A DNA stretch of 64,000 bases from Hyposmocoma kahamanoa (lineage: Eukaryota > Arthropoda > Insecta > Lepidoptera > Cosmopterigidae): contig NW_020654080.1 of the NCBI RefSeq assembly GCF_003589595.1, positions 5,719,889-5,783,888 on the forward strand, in the 5' to 3' direction. Position numbers and translations under genes: made by a program. Below, one piece after another: positions 29,446-41,105 of the stretch (position 1 is its first letter; each line of letters begins with the position of its first letter). The notes under the pieces were generated by a model. The model was not told the origin of the DNA, did not search any database, and saw only the letters and a list, made by a program, of their open reading frames with translations.

Positions 29446-30604
29446 CAGGGTGGAAATTTGTATATATTTATGCCACTCGGAAGGAAAGTACGTTAAATAC
29501 TGGAGATAGAAATTTTTACTTAAAGGAAACATTCCTTTATTTTTAAAAAGAAATAATACTGCATTCAAAGATTTTCGAAAATTGGTAGCCACACGCGGGA
29601 ATCGAACCCGCTAAAATCTTTAAAAAAATGCACGCTGTACTTTTATTAAATCAATCGATAGGGTCAATTATGAGTATGAAATCTCTCTTACTAACCATGA
29701 AATCTGGAGTTATAAATTCAATGGGTCAAGTTAAAGCACTTTTACTCAAAGGTCCATCAGATTACTTGTTAATTATATATATGCAATATAAGAATATTGC
29801 AATTTGCACATGTTTGTAATGCAGACTCTTTGGTCAGTGGCATGAGGTAATTTAAATATGGAATGTTTCATTTGAAAATGGGTTGTCTTTTGTTATTTCC
29901 ATTTGATTGTTTTCCATGTCCTTTCTAAGTACTGACAGTTTTCCTAAAAATAAATAAATTTCATATTTGTCTCATCGTAAAAATGGCATATCAAGAACAA
30001 TTTGATTTAATGGAAGCTTATTTTTTATGTAACAAAAATGTGAATTTAACATATCGTGGATCGACAAGCACCAACACGATTCGTTCTGAAAAGAATGGTA
30101 AATAATTTTTAAAATACGGGTAGCTACGAAAAGCGACGGCAAACTCCTCAACAGAACTATTCCGAATTCGTGTAAACGATTTGTAATACACTTCATCACA
30201 ACACGTTATTAAAAATTACTCAAAATGAATTCGTTAAAAGATTAAATTTGTATATCCAAAAAAACGGAGCTCATTTCGAGCAACTAATTAGTTAGATTAC
30301 CATCTTTTTCGTTTTATTAAAATACGTTAAGATTTCATGGTTTTTTATTTCATTTAATTACCTAACCAATTCTGTGAGAGATTTTATTCTTATAATTAAC
30401 AATCGATCGATGCAATAAAAGTGCAGGGTGCATTTTTTTCAGATTAGAGTGGGTTCGAGTCCCGCGTGTTGCTGGAAATTTCCGAAAATCTATGAATGCA
30501 GCTTTATTTCTTTAAAAAAAAAGAATGTTTCCTTTAAGTAAAAATTTCTATCTCCAGTATTTAGGGTACTTTCCCTCTAGGTGGCATTATAAATTTCCAC
30601 CCGG
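29446..30604. mobile_element. Long-TIR Tc1/mariner/IS630-type element (1159 bp)
   Basis: Outer ends CAGGGTGGAAATTTG and, inverted, CCGGGTGGAAATTTA, flanked by TA (29444-29445 and 30605-30606). Inverted similarity continues inward for more than 200 bp on each side (29446-29720 and 30330-30604) with substitutions and small indels. Both arms contain a tRNA T-arm-like segment (GCGGGTTCGATTCCCGC, written inverted in the left arm). Between the arms, a short + frame from 29983 (MAYQEQFDLMEAYFLCNKNV) resembles the start of an IS630-type helix-turn-helix. The catalytic domain is absent, so the element is non-autonomous. Confidence 0.8.
29983..30190 (+). pseudogene. Possible N-terminal transposase remnant
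   Basis: MAYQEQFDLMEAYFLCNKNV, then STSTNTIRSEKNGK and, after a frame change, SSTELFRIRVNDL. The layout (EQ.D++EAY..C..N, then a basic stretch, then T.....RIR+) resembles the N-terminal DNA-binding domain of IS630-related insect transposases. Weak and frameshifted. Confidence 0.35.
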
Positions 30605-30606
30605 TA

Positions 30607-31950
30607 TAGTTTAGTATTCAGAACACTTGTTATATCCAAAGTAGAAGATTGGTTTGCAGTTAATAACCTACTCCTTAATGGGAAAAAAAAAGAAAGCACG
30701 TGAGTTGCTCTTTAAGTTGGAAGTCTGGATGTTGTCACAGGACACTTTGATCGACATTTCCGGTACTAGCCCAAAGAACTGATAGAGGATGAGCTAGACA
30801 TTCTCCGGTCCCTCTAGCCGCGTAGGTTTCTGGGAAATGGAGAGACACCTTAGTGTCGAGCGTTAACGCTCCGCCACCAAAGAGGAGATTTGGTAGTGAA
30901 CTTTAGAGTCAACGGCTTAGCGGTGGCGACCGTTAGTTGTGCAATGCACAACGGGAAGTGAGCGTGCGTTTTATAGCCTATGACGCTCCCACAGCCAAGA
31001 CAAATCTAACGACACCTCATGTGTCAAAATCCATCAATCAGCTTAAAGCTGTACAGCGTGATAATTGGATAGATATACATACATTTGCATACGCTCGAAA
31101 AACATAACCCCCTGACGCAGTTGAGTAAAAATATGTATGATAACCTACTTTTTAGGAATATAACAATATTAATTAACGAAATTATATAAAAATCTGTCAA
31201 AAACATTCGCATTTTGGTTTTAAACAATTAACAAACATATTTGAACTTTTAATTACGTAAAAGGGTGTGTATTTATTCAACTGCAAACAAAGATATCAAA
31301 TGCGCCCTTTGTAATTAAATTGGGAATAGCGTTAAATAAATATAATTCGGCCACGGGGCACGGGACCAGATGGCTTACTCAATTAATGTGTAAGGTAATC
31401 AACCACTCGATTATTAACAATGGCCTAGATAATACAACTGTAGCGAGATTTATTTTGTTGTTGATCACCACTTTCCCAGTGAGGTGATCCTACTTGTTTT
31501 TATGTTATGCCTAATATCTGTCGCTGTACTATCTTCCTATTTATCTTCGTCTTCTGCCTCTCTCTGTGAATTATATTCTAATATTCTGTGCACTATTTTG
31601 ACATACGACCTACGCATATTGCTAAATAAGTTTGTTTTGTTTCGTTGTTCCTGTGTACAAGTTTTTTGTATTGTATGTGTTATATCTAAAGTCTGTGGCT
31701 ATATCTTCATAGTGTAGTTTTGTATTGTCTATCAGATTGTCTGTTTACCTACTTTTTGTTTTATTTTATGTATATTTAGGGAACTATAGGTTTATTTATA
31801 AGGTAATTTGAGTGAGTGGACCTACAACAGAGGCCGTGGGATCGAATCCAGACGCGCACCTCGAAGTTTCGTATTGAGTGTCGTACAATTTCTGCATAAC
31901 AACACTGTGCCATCTGTGGCGATCTTTGGCATAGTGGAGTGCATCATGGA
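30607..31950. other. Mostly unassigned, with a small RT scrap
   Basis: At 30643-30690 the + strand reads VEDWFAVNNLLLNGKK, the W......L.LN..KT phrase of LINE RTs, in isolation. The GC-richer block at 30720-31020 is unrecognised. The frame at 31484-31717 is hydrophobic but motif-free and probably chance. Confidence 0.4.
31800..31900 (+). mobile_element. tRNA-derived SINE (SINE-3) fragment
   Basis: B-box part CAGAGGCCGTGGGATCGAAT followed by CCAGACGCGCACCTCGAAGT and GTATTGAGTG, matching the body behind the head at 62641-62770. Confidence 0.55.
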
Positions 31951-32160
31951 TATACATACCAAGAGTCGTACAAACATGGTCGGACAGCGACCTCTCAGAC
32001 GTTTACCGTCGATCCGTAAGTTCCAGGCTGTGCCCTTCTTTCCTGACAATGTGACCAAAGAAAACAAGTATCCTACGGAGACACAAGGTAGATAGTCTGG
32101 TGTGGACGTTAAGCTCCAGCAGAATAGGGTCGATTGTGCCAATATCAGACCATTGGATTC
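31950..32160 (-). pseudogene. RTE-type LINE C-terminal fragment
   Basis: The minus strand reads LNVHTRLSTLCLRRILVFFG, then HIVRKEGHSLE, the RTE phrase RL...V.RRILGFFGHI.R+. It is frame-broken after that. Only about 200 bp survive. Confidence 0.6.
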
Positions 32161-33291
32161 GCGACGTTGTCCTCCAGCATCACATGTTCCTGTTTTTTTT
32201 TAACTAGGACAGTATAGGGAAATCCGAAACTATAGGAGATACAGATAAACTGTCTTAGAAACCATTAAGTCTTTTTTTATGAGAACAGTTTTGCCATAGT
32301 CTATTTTGCAGTTAAGCGTGAGTTGTCTATAAAAATGAATAAAATTGTGTTATTTTTTATGATACTAATCGACCCAGTTTCATGTAAGAATTATTTCATT
32401 ATACAGGAGGAAAAAAATCGGGAAAGCAGAAGTTGGTCAAATTTAATAAAATGTTTTTCACACATAAAATAAAACACAAATGGCTAAAAATTGACTATGT
32501 TTTTAATGTTGATGGACTCAGTTTCTTATATGGACGATTTCATTAATAGGAAGAAAAAAAATCTGGACAGCAGAACTTGGTCCAATTTAATAAAATGTTT
32601 ACATACATAGTACATTTCTGACGGGCATTTCTAAACTTCGATTTGATTTTAGAGGGGTATATCCACTTTAAAGTTAAAAATAAAATATTGTATGAGTAAC
32701 TACACAATATATTCAAGCATAGACATTAATCAGAAACATAAAACAATAAAGTTTCCTCGATAGATAATAATCACGAAATGACCTCTAATTTTCACATTTT
32801 TTCGATTTATCCTCGAAATGCGACAGGTTATTAGGACAAAAACTAGATAATTAATTATATTTATGCATGATCGACAACTGTCACTACGGATTTTTTTTAA
32901 TCCCTTTAGTTTTAGATTTAGTTATTCCGCTAAAACGAATTTGGTACTTTTAATACGCAAAATTCAACATCTCCTGTCGCATGTCACGCGAACTTCAGGC
33001 ATATATTTGTTTCACAAATTTGGGCGAAGCCAACGTCAAAACTTTTTTGGCATGAGAGCTCTTAATTTAAATCGCTACCGCTGCTTATTTGGTCCCAACA
33101 CAATCTCTTGAGTCTTCGGTGTCTAACTCTACCGAATTTGATTAACGTAACTAAATAGGAGCTTGGATACGGTTTACTGGAGTAAATAGTGTTTGAATTA
33201 GTATAACAAAGTTTGAGCAGTACTTGATTTGTACAGTTTTAGATCGAAGTAGTAAATTATGTTTTTTATGCTACCAAGCGACGCCGTCGCG
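32161..33291. other. No gene recognised
   Basis: AT-rich. Two similar phrases (GAGGAAAAAAATCGGGAAAG at 32406 and GAAGAAAAAAAATCTGGACA at 32551, each followed by CAGAA.TTGGTC.AATTTAA) show a diverged local duplication of about 100 bp. No ORF. Confidence 0.45.
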
Positions 33292-33347
33292 ACGGTTCGA
33301 ACAAGTAGCATGCCTAGTGGTAAGCGGCATGTCTACCCGTAACAGTT

Positions 33348-33662
33348 AATAATAATAATAATAATAATGATAATAAATTTATTTGCTATAATCATAATAC
33401 AACATGCATAGTGTATAGTAAGTAAGTATCAAAGAATCAGTACATACGACCGCTGGTACTTAAAAAAGGAAAACCTGCGCTACAAATACCAGCAAACCTT
33501 CCAATGGCGTAGTAAAATTTACAATGTATTACGTTATTTTATTTATACATTATGCAAAAATAGTAATAAGAACTAGTAGTAATTTGTGGAGACAGCAAAT
33601 AAGTAAAATTAATCTAAATTATATATTTTTTATAAATAAGTCATTCTCCCACTGAAAGTGTG

Positions 33663-33698
<36 letters not shown>

Positions 33699-34014
33699 TC
33701 CGTGCGTGCGTGCGTGCGTGCGTGCGTGTTTGTGAAGATTTCATCATAATTGAGCAGCATGACGAAGATATTCTGTTTCTTCATATGACAGTTTTAGAAG
33801 CCATTTAGTTATCATATTCTTACACTCATATTTATTTTTTAGATGATGTCTTTTGTTGTATAAGAATCGTCCCAAAAAGTAAAAGAACTTTTGGCTGAAA
33901 GAAGTTTTACAGTTAACTTTTCGGGGAATGGCATTCACACGTCTACCGTATTGCAAAGGAAAGTATATACTGGGAGGGGCAGTGTGTTGTCGTAGTAAAC
34001 TTTGGAGAACAAAG
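33348..34014 (-). pseudogene. 5'-truncated LINE with (TTA)n tail inside family A
   Basis: The minus frame 34082-33744 includes, from about 34014, QLFVLQSLLRQHTAPPSIYF, QYGRRVNAIPRKVNCKTSFS and NMITKWLLKLSYEETEYLRH: a LINE C-terminal block ending in the WLL motif and a stop. The 3' UTR contains a (TGCG)n microsatellite (33659-33729). The 3' tail is (TTA)n on the minus strand, seen as AATAATAAT at 33348-33375. Confidence 0.75.
33659..33729. repeat. (TGCG)n microsatellite
   Basis: About 17 units of TGCG with one substitution (GTCC), inside the 3' UTR of the inserted LINE. Confidence 0.95.
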
Positions 34015-34110
34015 AGTTGTGTACTACTTAGAGCTTTAAATCGCAAAGATCTGTAGGGCACTGCTACTTTACCCGTTACCATAAGCCTTCAAACTAGAGG
34101 CTTACCCAAG

Positions 34111-36719
34111 CAGCACACCCATATCTAAATATATACTATAAGATATCTAATAAAATTTAATTGGATTGAATATTTTAAGAGTTCTAAATCTACTGAAGAC
34201 GCACTACAACGTGTTTGTCAATAACTACAAACACTACAGAATGTCTATAAATTAAATATATCTAGAATAAACTTAAGAACACTAGTTTTTAGAGTATTAA
34301 TAGACTTTACTGGATGTGTATAGAACAATTTTACTAAAAATAATCAGTTGTTCTATAGATGAACTTAAAATAAGGACTATAAGAGTAAATCTTAAGAGAG
34401 ATTACACTTAATTAAGTTGTTTGGTATTAAGAAGGTGTTAAAATTTTGACTTGAGTGAAATAAATCTATAAGAAAAAAGTCTTTTTTCTAAAACCATTTA
34501 AAGAGAACTACTATCTAAATCTATACCATATTAAGACTATTTATAGATATAACAGTTTTAAGGCTTATAAAGTGTGCTCCTTAGGTAGGCTGGTTCCAGA
34601 GCAGTGCGGAATTATCTGCAGACTGTCTGCACGGAGTGCCGAAGCGGAGTGACAGGTTTAGCTTTAGAACATCGTTTTACAGTGACGTAGATTGCTCCGT
34701 ACGGAACACGCTTCGCGTGAACTCCGCGCTGACCACCCGTGCGTTCGTTGTAGGCGACTGTCTTCCGTGAATATCCACAATAAATTAAATACTCGATTTA
34801 GATCGGTTTTAGATTTAGAGCAGGCTGACAGTACGCACAGCTGTGAAATCAGTCTTATAGAAGCGATACAGTGGCGTCACTGTGTACTATTTTTCTTAAA
34901 ATATTTGGAAGCGTAGTTACTGTCGTGATACGCGCCCGTCTTTTTTGCGGTCACAATTAGTGAACTAAAAATTGCTGAAGCGCTATAGACTGCGCCACTG
35001 CAGCACGTCTAACTTGAAAGTGCTCTAAGGCATAATCTGACAGGTCTCATGTGTAACTTCACCAAAAGGTGCTGTTTACTATATCACCGTTACCATATTA
35101 TCACCTTTATAAGATATCTTATTGAAGTGTCGATGCGTTCAATTTATACGGGAAAAGAAATAGTATTTTATACAATAAGTTACATAATGAGGGTTCTTAA
35201 AGTCGAGTATCGTGTTTAGGCCACGAGGCTAATAGGAGGCCATAGGTACGAGATTTGAAGACCTCATTTTGCAATGATTGCATATAATACTTTTTCTATG
35301 ACTAAGTAAAATAATGAAACACGACCAATATATCACACTGCTTTTACAATAGTGTCGTAACTCAAAATATGTGAAATTTAAGATTATACTATTACTGAAC
35401 GCAAAATTGGATTCTCTACAGGTGAATAAAACCGTCGTTACAATATTGTGAGAAACAATTTAAAAATATCTACTTAACTCAAAATGAGACAATTTTTTGT
35501 GAGCTAATTCTAGACAAAGCAGTCCTTACTATAGAATAGAAAGCTATTGTTTCAATTTTATTTTTAAATATATTTGGCAAGCTGGAAATTGTTTAGATGT
35601 CTGTAATAAATTTCAACATATACATAAATATTAATAATTTTTCACCGGAAGTATGTAATTCGTTTTTCATATATTCTGAAAAAAATACACTTTTTGAGTT
35701 AATACACTATTGTATTCACAGTGCGATTTAATAAAATATGTACAAAATATGTTAGCGATCCATGGCAACAAACTCAAATAAAAGCCGAATAAACGCTACA
35801 AAACAAAAAACCAAAGAGATGGAGTAGAAGTGGCCAGGTACCGCTTATATTTTAACTACTCGTAATTAAAAAAAAGAAAGAGAAAAGAAGGGAAAGGGAA
35901 ATAAGGCCTGGTTGCAAGACCTATTTTGTCAATCAGGAGGCAGTTCTAAGTACTATGTTCTTTTTTTGAAACTTATTATACTTCTTTGAAACACAGAACT
36001 ATAATATTCATTATAATTATATAATACTCATTATATTGTAAACTATAATTAAATTTTTCAGTTCAGTAGCAAGTACCATAGACGAAAGAATTTTGATTCA
36101 GAAATGGTTTATGAAATAATAATGGACAGATTAATAGAGTGCAGGAGTACAAAAACTTATTAATATTACCCCCGTCGCTCTAAGGGATTTCGTTTAGGCA
36201 CTCTATATTATACCATCATCATCTACGTATATGTATGTTCTTTTGATGAGCTTGGGCCTTTTAATGAGAATTTTCAAACCACCATAACGCCCCATCTTAT
36301 ATAATTAAATTGATTAAAATTTAATTAAGAGGCCATCTTCATTTACTTTCAATCTTAGTTTGGCCCATTTTTTTAATTCAGTTAACACCGACTTTTAATA
36401 TTGACGTTGTATTAAGGAATTAAATTTCGTTCTTATAACAGATGGCTGTTTCCTCTTAGAATGTAATCACACGAATTGCATTACGACTAAATCGTATCTA
36501 CAATAGAGTCATCGGATTGCGGCTGACATTAATAGAGTCTTTGTCCTGCGGAAAAGTGCTGTTAGGGCAATTTGCAAACTTAGCCTTCAAGAGAGTCTTA
36601 AAGAAATTAACATTCTTATACCGTCCATTACATTACAACCTACTCTATGTTAAAAAGTACAGTAAATTTTTCATGAAAAATAAATTAGACAAAACATTAA
36701 CACAGGAAATAAAATAAAG
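34111..36719. other. No gene recognised
   Basis: AT-rich. A diverged family A-like stretch is possible at 34990-35070 (AAGGCATAATCTGACAGGTC, then CATGTGTAACTTCACC). The GC-richer part at 34570-34760 is unrecognised. Remaining frames are short. Confidence 0.45.
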
Positions 36720-37075
36720 TGTCCATTCCTGACAGTCGTCTATTTCTTCTTAGTAGTTATCTTCATTGCTGAAAGTCGTGCCTCCGAAAGGTTTTCGGGT
36801 CTTTATGGACAATTTTCTTCCATCTGGTTCTGTCTTCGGCCTCTCTGACGGCAGTTATTATATAAACCAGTGAGGGCGTTCACTTGATCAATCCATGGGC
36901 TAGGCGATCGACCACGTCTCTGTCTCTCCATCTTACCTACCACAACCAGTTTGCCAAGGTCGTCTGGTTGTCGGGGAGCAATATGACCATAATACTTTAA
37001 GATTCTCTGGTAGCATATTATGTAAAATCTATCTGTTATATTAAGCTGTTTAATTCTATCTCTACATACCCAATT
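36720..37075 (-). pseudogene. RTE-type LINE C-terminal fragment
   Basis: The minus strand reads QRILKYYGHIAPRQPDDLGK, LVVVGKMERQRRGRSPSPWI and DQVNALTG, the RTE C-terminal pattern (RIL.Y.GHI.R......L...GK+.G.R.RGRSP.RW.DQ+). Frame breaks follow. Both ends are lost. Confidence 0.7.
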
Positions 37076-37612
37076 AATTCAAAGGGCAATGTATACGCTT
37101 CTGTAATATAATTCCCACTAATGTTCCACATTTGACATCATGAGGTTTAAAATAGACGTGTGAAAAATCTTTACGCAAAAGGTGTGCTGAGTACTTTGAA
37201 CACTAAAACATGTGGTGATTAATTTATTTATTTCAGGATGTTTTAATCTGTGATATTGTAAACGATAAATTGTATCATTGGTATAATGAAACCATATGCG
37301 ATCATAAGTGTATTGCATTTTATAAAGGTGATTTTATTACATCGATACCTCCAATGAATACTACGCCAACTTTATTTTTTGGTCATTTTCTGTTATTTTT
37401 GTAAACAGTCGTAAGTAATTATTTACCAATATTATGCTCCCCAAATTTTGTGGAAAAAAAATTAAGAAACAAAATTAAAAATAAAAACAGAACAGGTCCA
37501 AAAATTACACACATAAAAGTCATAAAACACTACGAATTACTTATAATAATATGATATTTTGTAACTTTCCTATTTAACCTCCTAGGACCCACCAAACTAT
37601 AATGAGAAAAGC

Positions 37613-38310
37613 GTTAAGGCGAGTTACACGAGGGGAGATGGAAAAACTGTTAAGCTAGATCAAATGGTTTGGGTTAACGACGTACAAGCGGAGTCTAAGC
37701 GTTGCGAAACGCGGAAAAACTAAAATCCGTTGCCCACCATACCGAACTCGCAACGAGAAATCCGCGGGTAATAGGTCCCTGAACATCTACCCACAGATTT
37801 GAAAAGTGTTACAAACGACAAAACGTGTATGGCGCGTATCTGAGCAAAACGCTGCGTGAGTCAAGTTTTACGAAAGATTGTAGAGGTGTAGTGCGGTGAG
37901 AGGGGCCCGAATGCTCAAGGTCATTTGCTCGGGGAAACGCCTTAATACCCGACTAAAACGCCTTAATTAATTCTACAGAGTCGATGAGTTTCTTTTGAAA
38001 TGACTGTAATTTTGTTTAACTTGACTTCGTTGTATTTAGACAATCTGTAGTTATACTACTTTATTTTATATTCATTATTATTGTTTGCGTTAGTGTCGAT
38101 CATATTATCCTTTGACATTGTATTTTTAATTGTAATATTGTGACATTGATAATATGAAATAAAGGATTCTATTCTATTCTATTCTATTCTATTCTAGGTA
38201 TTTACTATTAAATAACGGTTTTATAAAAATATACGACACACCTAAGGATATTGTCTAAATAATGTGCCAATTCGTAAATGATAGGCTGTACTTTACTCGA
38301 TCGTCTAAAA
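37613..38310 (+). repeat. Dispersed repeat (family F) split by a LINE end
   Basis: GGCGAGTTACACGAGGGGAG to GATCAAATGGTTT at about 37670, then from about 38205 AAATAACGGTTTTATAAAAA, TATACGACACACCTAAGGAT and AATAATGTGCCAATTCG. The uninterrupted relative lies at 44553-44700 (GGCGAGTCAGCGGAGGAGAA, GATCAAATGGTTAAATAAGT, ATATACGCTACACCTAAGGA). Confidence 0.75.
37671..38200 (+). mobile_element. LINE 3' end with (ATTCT)n tail inserted in family F
   Basis: Ends TGACATTGATAATATGAAAT, AAAGG and then (ATTCT)n at 38166-38197, a LINE 3' end. The body (from GGGTTAACGACG) has no RT motif that I can read, so only 3' UTR-like sequence is present. Confidence 0.65.
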
Positions 38311-39925
38311 TCCCGAAAATAAAAGCTAAAAAATAAAAGTGTAAAACAAATTATTTAAGAATAAAATATTTAACTTTGCACATAATTTTTGTACGGAGAT
38401 CTTTCTCTTTAAATATTATAGAGAACTTCCACCATAGTAGTCTGTATTAATATTTTATATATATTGTTTCAGATATACCCTCTAGACGCTACAACGATGA
38501 ACAAGAATCGACAGCAGTTCAAACAAATCGTGTATCTTTAAAATTAATTGTTTATGAAAATAATTAAGAACAACGGCGAACATAGCTTCATGCTTTTTGA
38601 CCATACCATTATATGTCTTAACAAAAAAAAATTGAGTAAATACATATTGGTAACTCGGCACAAATAATTTTTTTGTGAATCGTGCTATCGAGCCCCGATA
38701 TCGGGAACTTTTTTGTCAGTTTTATAACTTTCTCGCGTGGCATATTTCGAGAAGGAATTATCTACTTTATTTTTTGTAATAAAGTCGTCGATCTTTTATG
38801 ACAGATCGATCGAATCAGTACATTTGATATTACGTGAACTTAATGTGGACCTATACGTGTGTAGGTACTGAAAATCTTTATTTGGCCGCTTCAACAGACG
38901 TCGTTCTACGTTAAGAAACTGACAGTTGTAGATTGTAGGTTACATTCTAAGTAGTTATTTGAGTTCCTTTTAAATATGATTTTATTTCCAAACCTTTGGT
39001 ATTACTAGAAAAATCTAATGTATTTATTTAATCCAATCTTGTAAATATGACATTCGAAGACGCTAAAGAATTCTTTTTACAATGATTTCGCCATTGTTCT
39101 TTAAATTATTGAAATCATTACGAAATTTTGCGGCACAATTTTTTCTTATCTGCTTCTTGTGATGAGTTTGAAAATCGTATATTAAATTTAATATGTAAAT
39201 GCCTCATTGACAATTTAAGCCGATTTATTGTAAGCTTGTAATAGATCAATATATGTGAATAAATGAAGTAGGAACGCTTTTTAAGTGTTCCTACTTCATT
39301 TATTCTGGTATATGTGTTTAACAGAATAAATGAGGAACTTCGTTCGTTGTATTATATATAGATATGCAATAAAGGAACTTCTTTTAAGAAGGGATTGGCA
39401 AATTCATGCAAAAACGAATTCTATGAACAAAGAATCTTTTTTGTATGAGCAATAAATATTATAACACCCGGCTCGGTGTAATAAAGGCCATATTTGCAAA
39501 ATGAGAACTTTTCAGGGGAGTGGTTTAAATATTGTACAAATGAAATTAGTCGATAACTTTTTATGCTTAAATAATGACTTATAACTTATAAAATTTCACA
39601 TACGCATAGTTTATTTCATGCACTTCGTATTATTTTTATGATTTTCATGTGATAAAAACACTTTTGACATATGATCACATGTTACTTTTTACACCAAGGG
39701 TTTAAACTATATTTTTTAAATATGTAATAGTCACACAATGCAACTTGTGTGACTGTTACATATGTAACGTATAATAGTCATATAAGCTTGGCAACAAACT
39801 CGTCTGGTGCTAAGCGACGATGTGACCGACGTTGATATGCTATCTTCTAAAAAATATATATTCACTTTTGCCTTGAATGGCCTAAAGAGCAATGCCCCCA
39901 TGCGCGCTGCCAATGCATTGCGTCG
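38311..39925. other. No gene; strong hairpin
   Basis: AT-rich, no coding frame. A perfect 19-bp inverted repeat (GAATAAATGAAGTAGGAAC) occupies 39257-39275 and 39287-39305 with an 11-base loop. Confidence 0.55.
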
Positions 39926-40345
39926 TTGCAAAGCTATGATTTCAACGCACCGAGTGTAACAGGAGTAAGAGCGAGGTCGCATAGTGCGTCGGCGTCGCGT
40001 TGGCGTCGCGTTGTGACGCTGCGTTGTACAATAATATAAATCAGAACGCCACCACAAACACCTTAGTACGTTGAAATCGCAACGTTGCGATGACTGAACA
40101 CCCTTTGAGTCGTCGCTTATTGACTAATTATTCATTAACCAATGCGGTGTTTCAATATAACGCTGTTTATTTACGCATAGCAGCTCCCCTTCTCACTTCG
40201 TTTCCTGGTCCCTTGTCCAACGCGCATGCGTTCCGTAACCGTGCGCCGTTTCAATGCATGTGGCATGTAGTTCTAATTTACATATAGTACAACGCAACGT
40301 CGTCACCGCTCTGGAGTAGCAACACCAATGCATTGCATTATGCGT
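39926..40345. mobile_element. Possible MITE with imperfect inverted ends
   Basis: GTGACGCTGCGTTGTAC near 40012 pairs with the inverse of GTACAACGCAACGTCGTCAC at about 40287-40306. Further out, CCAATGCATTGC recurs at 39911 and in 40320-40340 (CCAATGCATTGCATTATGCG). It is CpG-rich compared with its neighbours. Ends are not precisely defined. Confidence 0.4.
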
Positions 40346-40507
40346 GATCGGAACTGAGGGAGTTAATTTACCCAAAGTATAAAAGTTTTCTTAGTATGGA
40401 CATACCCATTTCGTCATCAATACGTGTGAAATTTCTTCTTTTATTAATGTTCTTAGTTTGTTTTATAAACATTCCAAAATATAGATTGTCTCATGTTTAT
40501 TTATTAA

Positions 40508-41105
40508 ATGGCTAACTACCTAACGCTCGAAGTTGTCCGAGATTATGTCTACCTCGGGCAAACCCTGCAACGAGGCAGATACAGCTTCGAGAGTGAAATA
40601 GCTAGGAGAGCGCAACTGGGTTGGGCAGCTTTTGGGAAACTGCGTCATGTCATCCCGTCACCACTCCCACAGTGCCTGGAGTCCAGGGATTACAACCAAT
40701 GCGTCCTACCGGTCATGACTTATGGAGCCGAGACGTGGAATATGACGGTAAAACTGGCCCACAGACTACACGTCACTCAGCGAGCTATGGAAAGGTCTAT
40801 GCTAGGTAACTCGTTAGGGTCCGGTACGAAGTTATCACATTGTGTTAGTTAGGCATAAAACTAAAGTTTTGGACATCGTCCAGAAATGTAGCAAGCTGAC
40901 GTGACAGTGGGCTGCCCACATCTGTCGCAGAACCGATGAGCGATGGAGTAGACGGGTTCTCGAGTCGAGACCACGTCTCGGCAAACATAACGTAGGACAT
41001 CGCCCTGCAAGATAGACCGACGATCTGAACAAGGTCGCAGGTAGCGGCTGGATGCGGAAAACGGGTGATCGGACACTATGGCTACACTCCCCAAGCGTAA
41101 CAACA
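40508..41105 (+). pseudogene. RTE-type LINE RT C-terminal fragment
   Basis: The first frame to 40852 reads RDYVYLGQTLQRGRYSFESE, IARRAQLGWAAFGKLRHVIP and CVLPVMTYGAETWNMTVKLA, a textbook RTE thumb region. Then other frames give QWAAHICRRTDERWSRRVLE, SRPRLGKHNVGHRPARWTDD and LNKVAGSGWMRKTGDRTLW. The RT core upstream is missing and at least one frameshift lies near 40810-40850. Confidence 0.85.

Larger units (their letters stand above)
33292..34110 (-). repeat. Family A copy split by a LINE insertion
   Basis: Family A from GTTCGAACAAGTAGCATGCC to CCGTAACAGTT at 33347, resuming at 34015 with AGTTGTGTACTACTTAGAGC, TTTAAATCGCAAAGATCTGT and ATAAGCCTTC. AGTT is present on both sides (33344-33347 and 34015-34018) and once in the uninterrupted family, so it is a 4-bp target duplication or slightly more. 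Confidence 0.85.

Noticed and set aside
31484..31717. 77-codon hydrophobic frame as a possible membrane protein
   Set aside because: T-rich sequence generates hydrophobic residues by composition; no motif, no conserved start.
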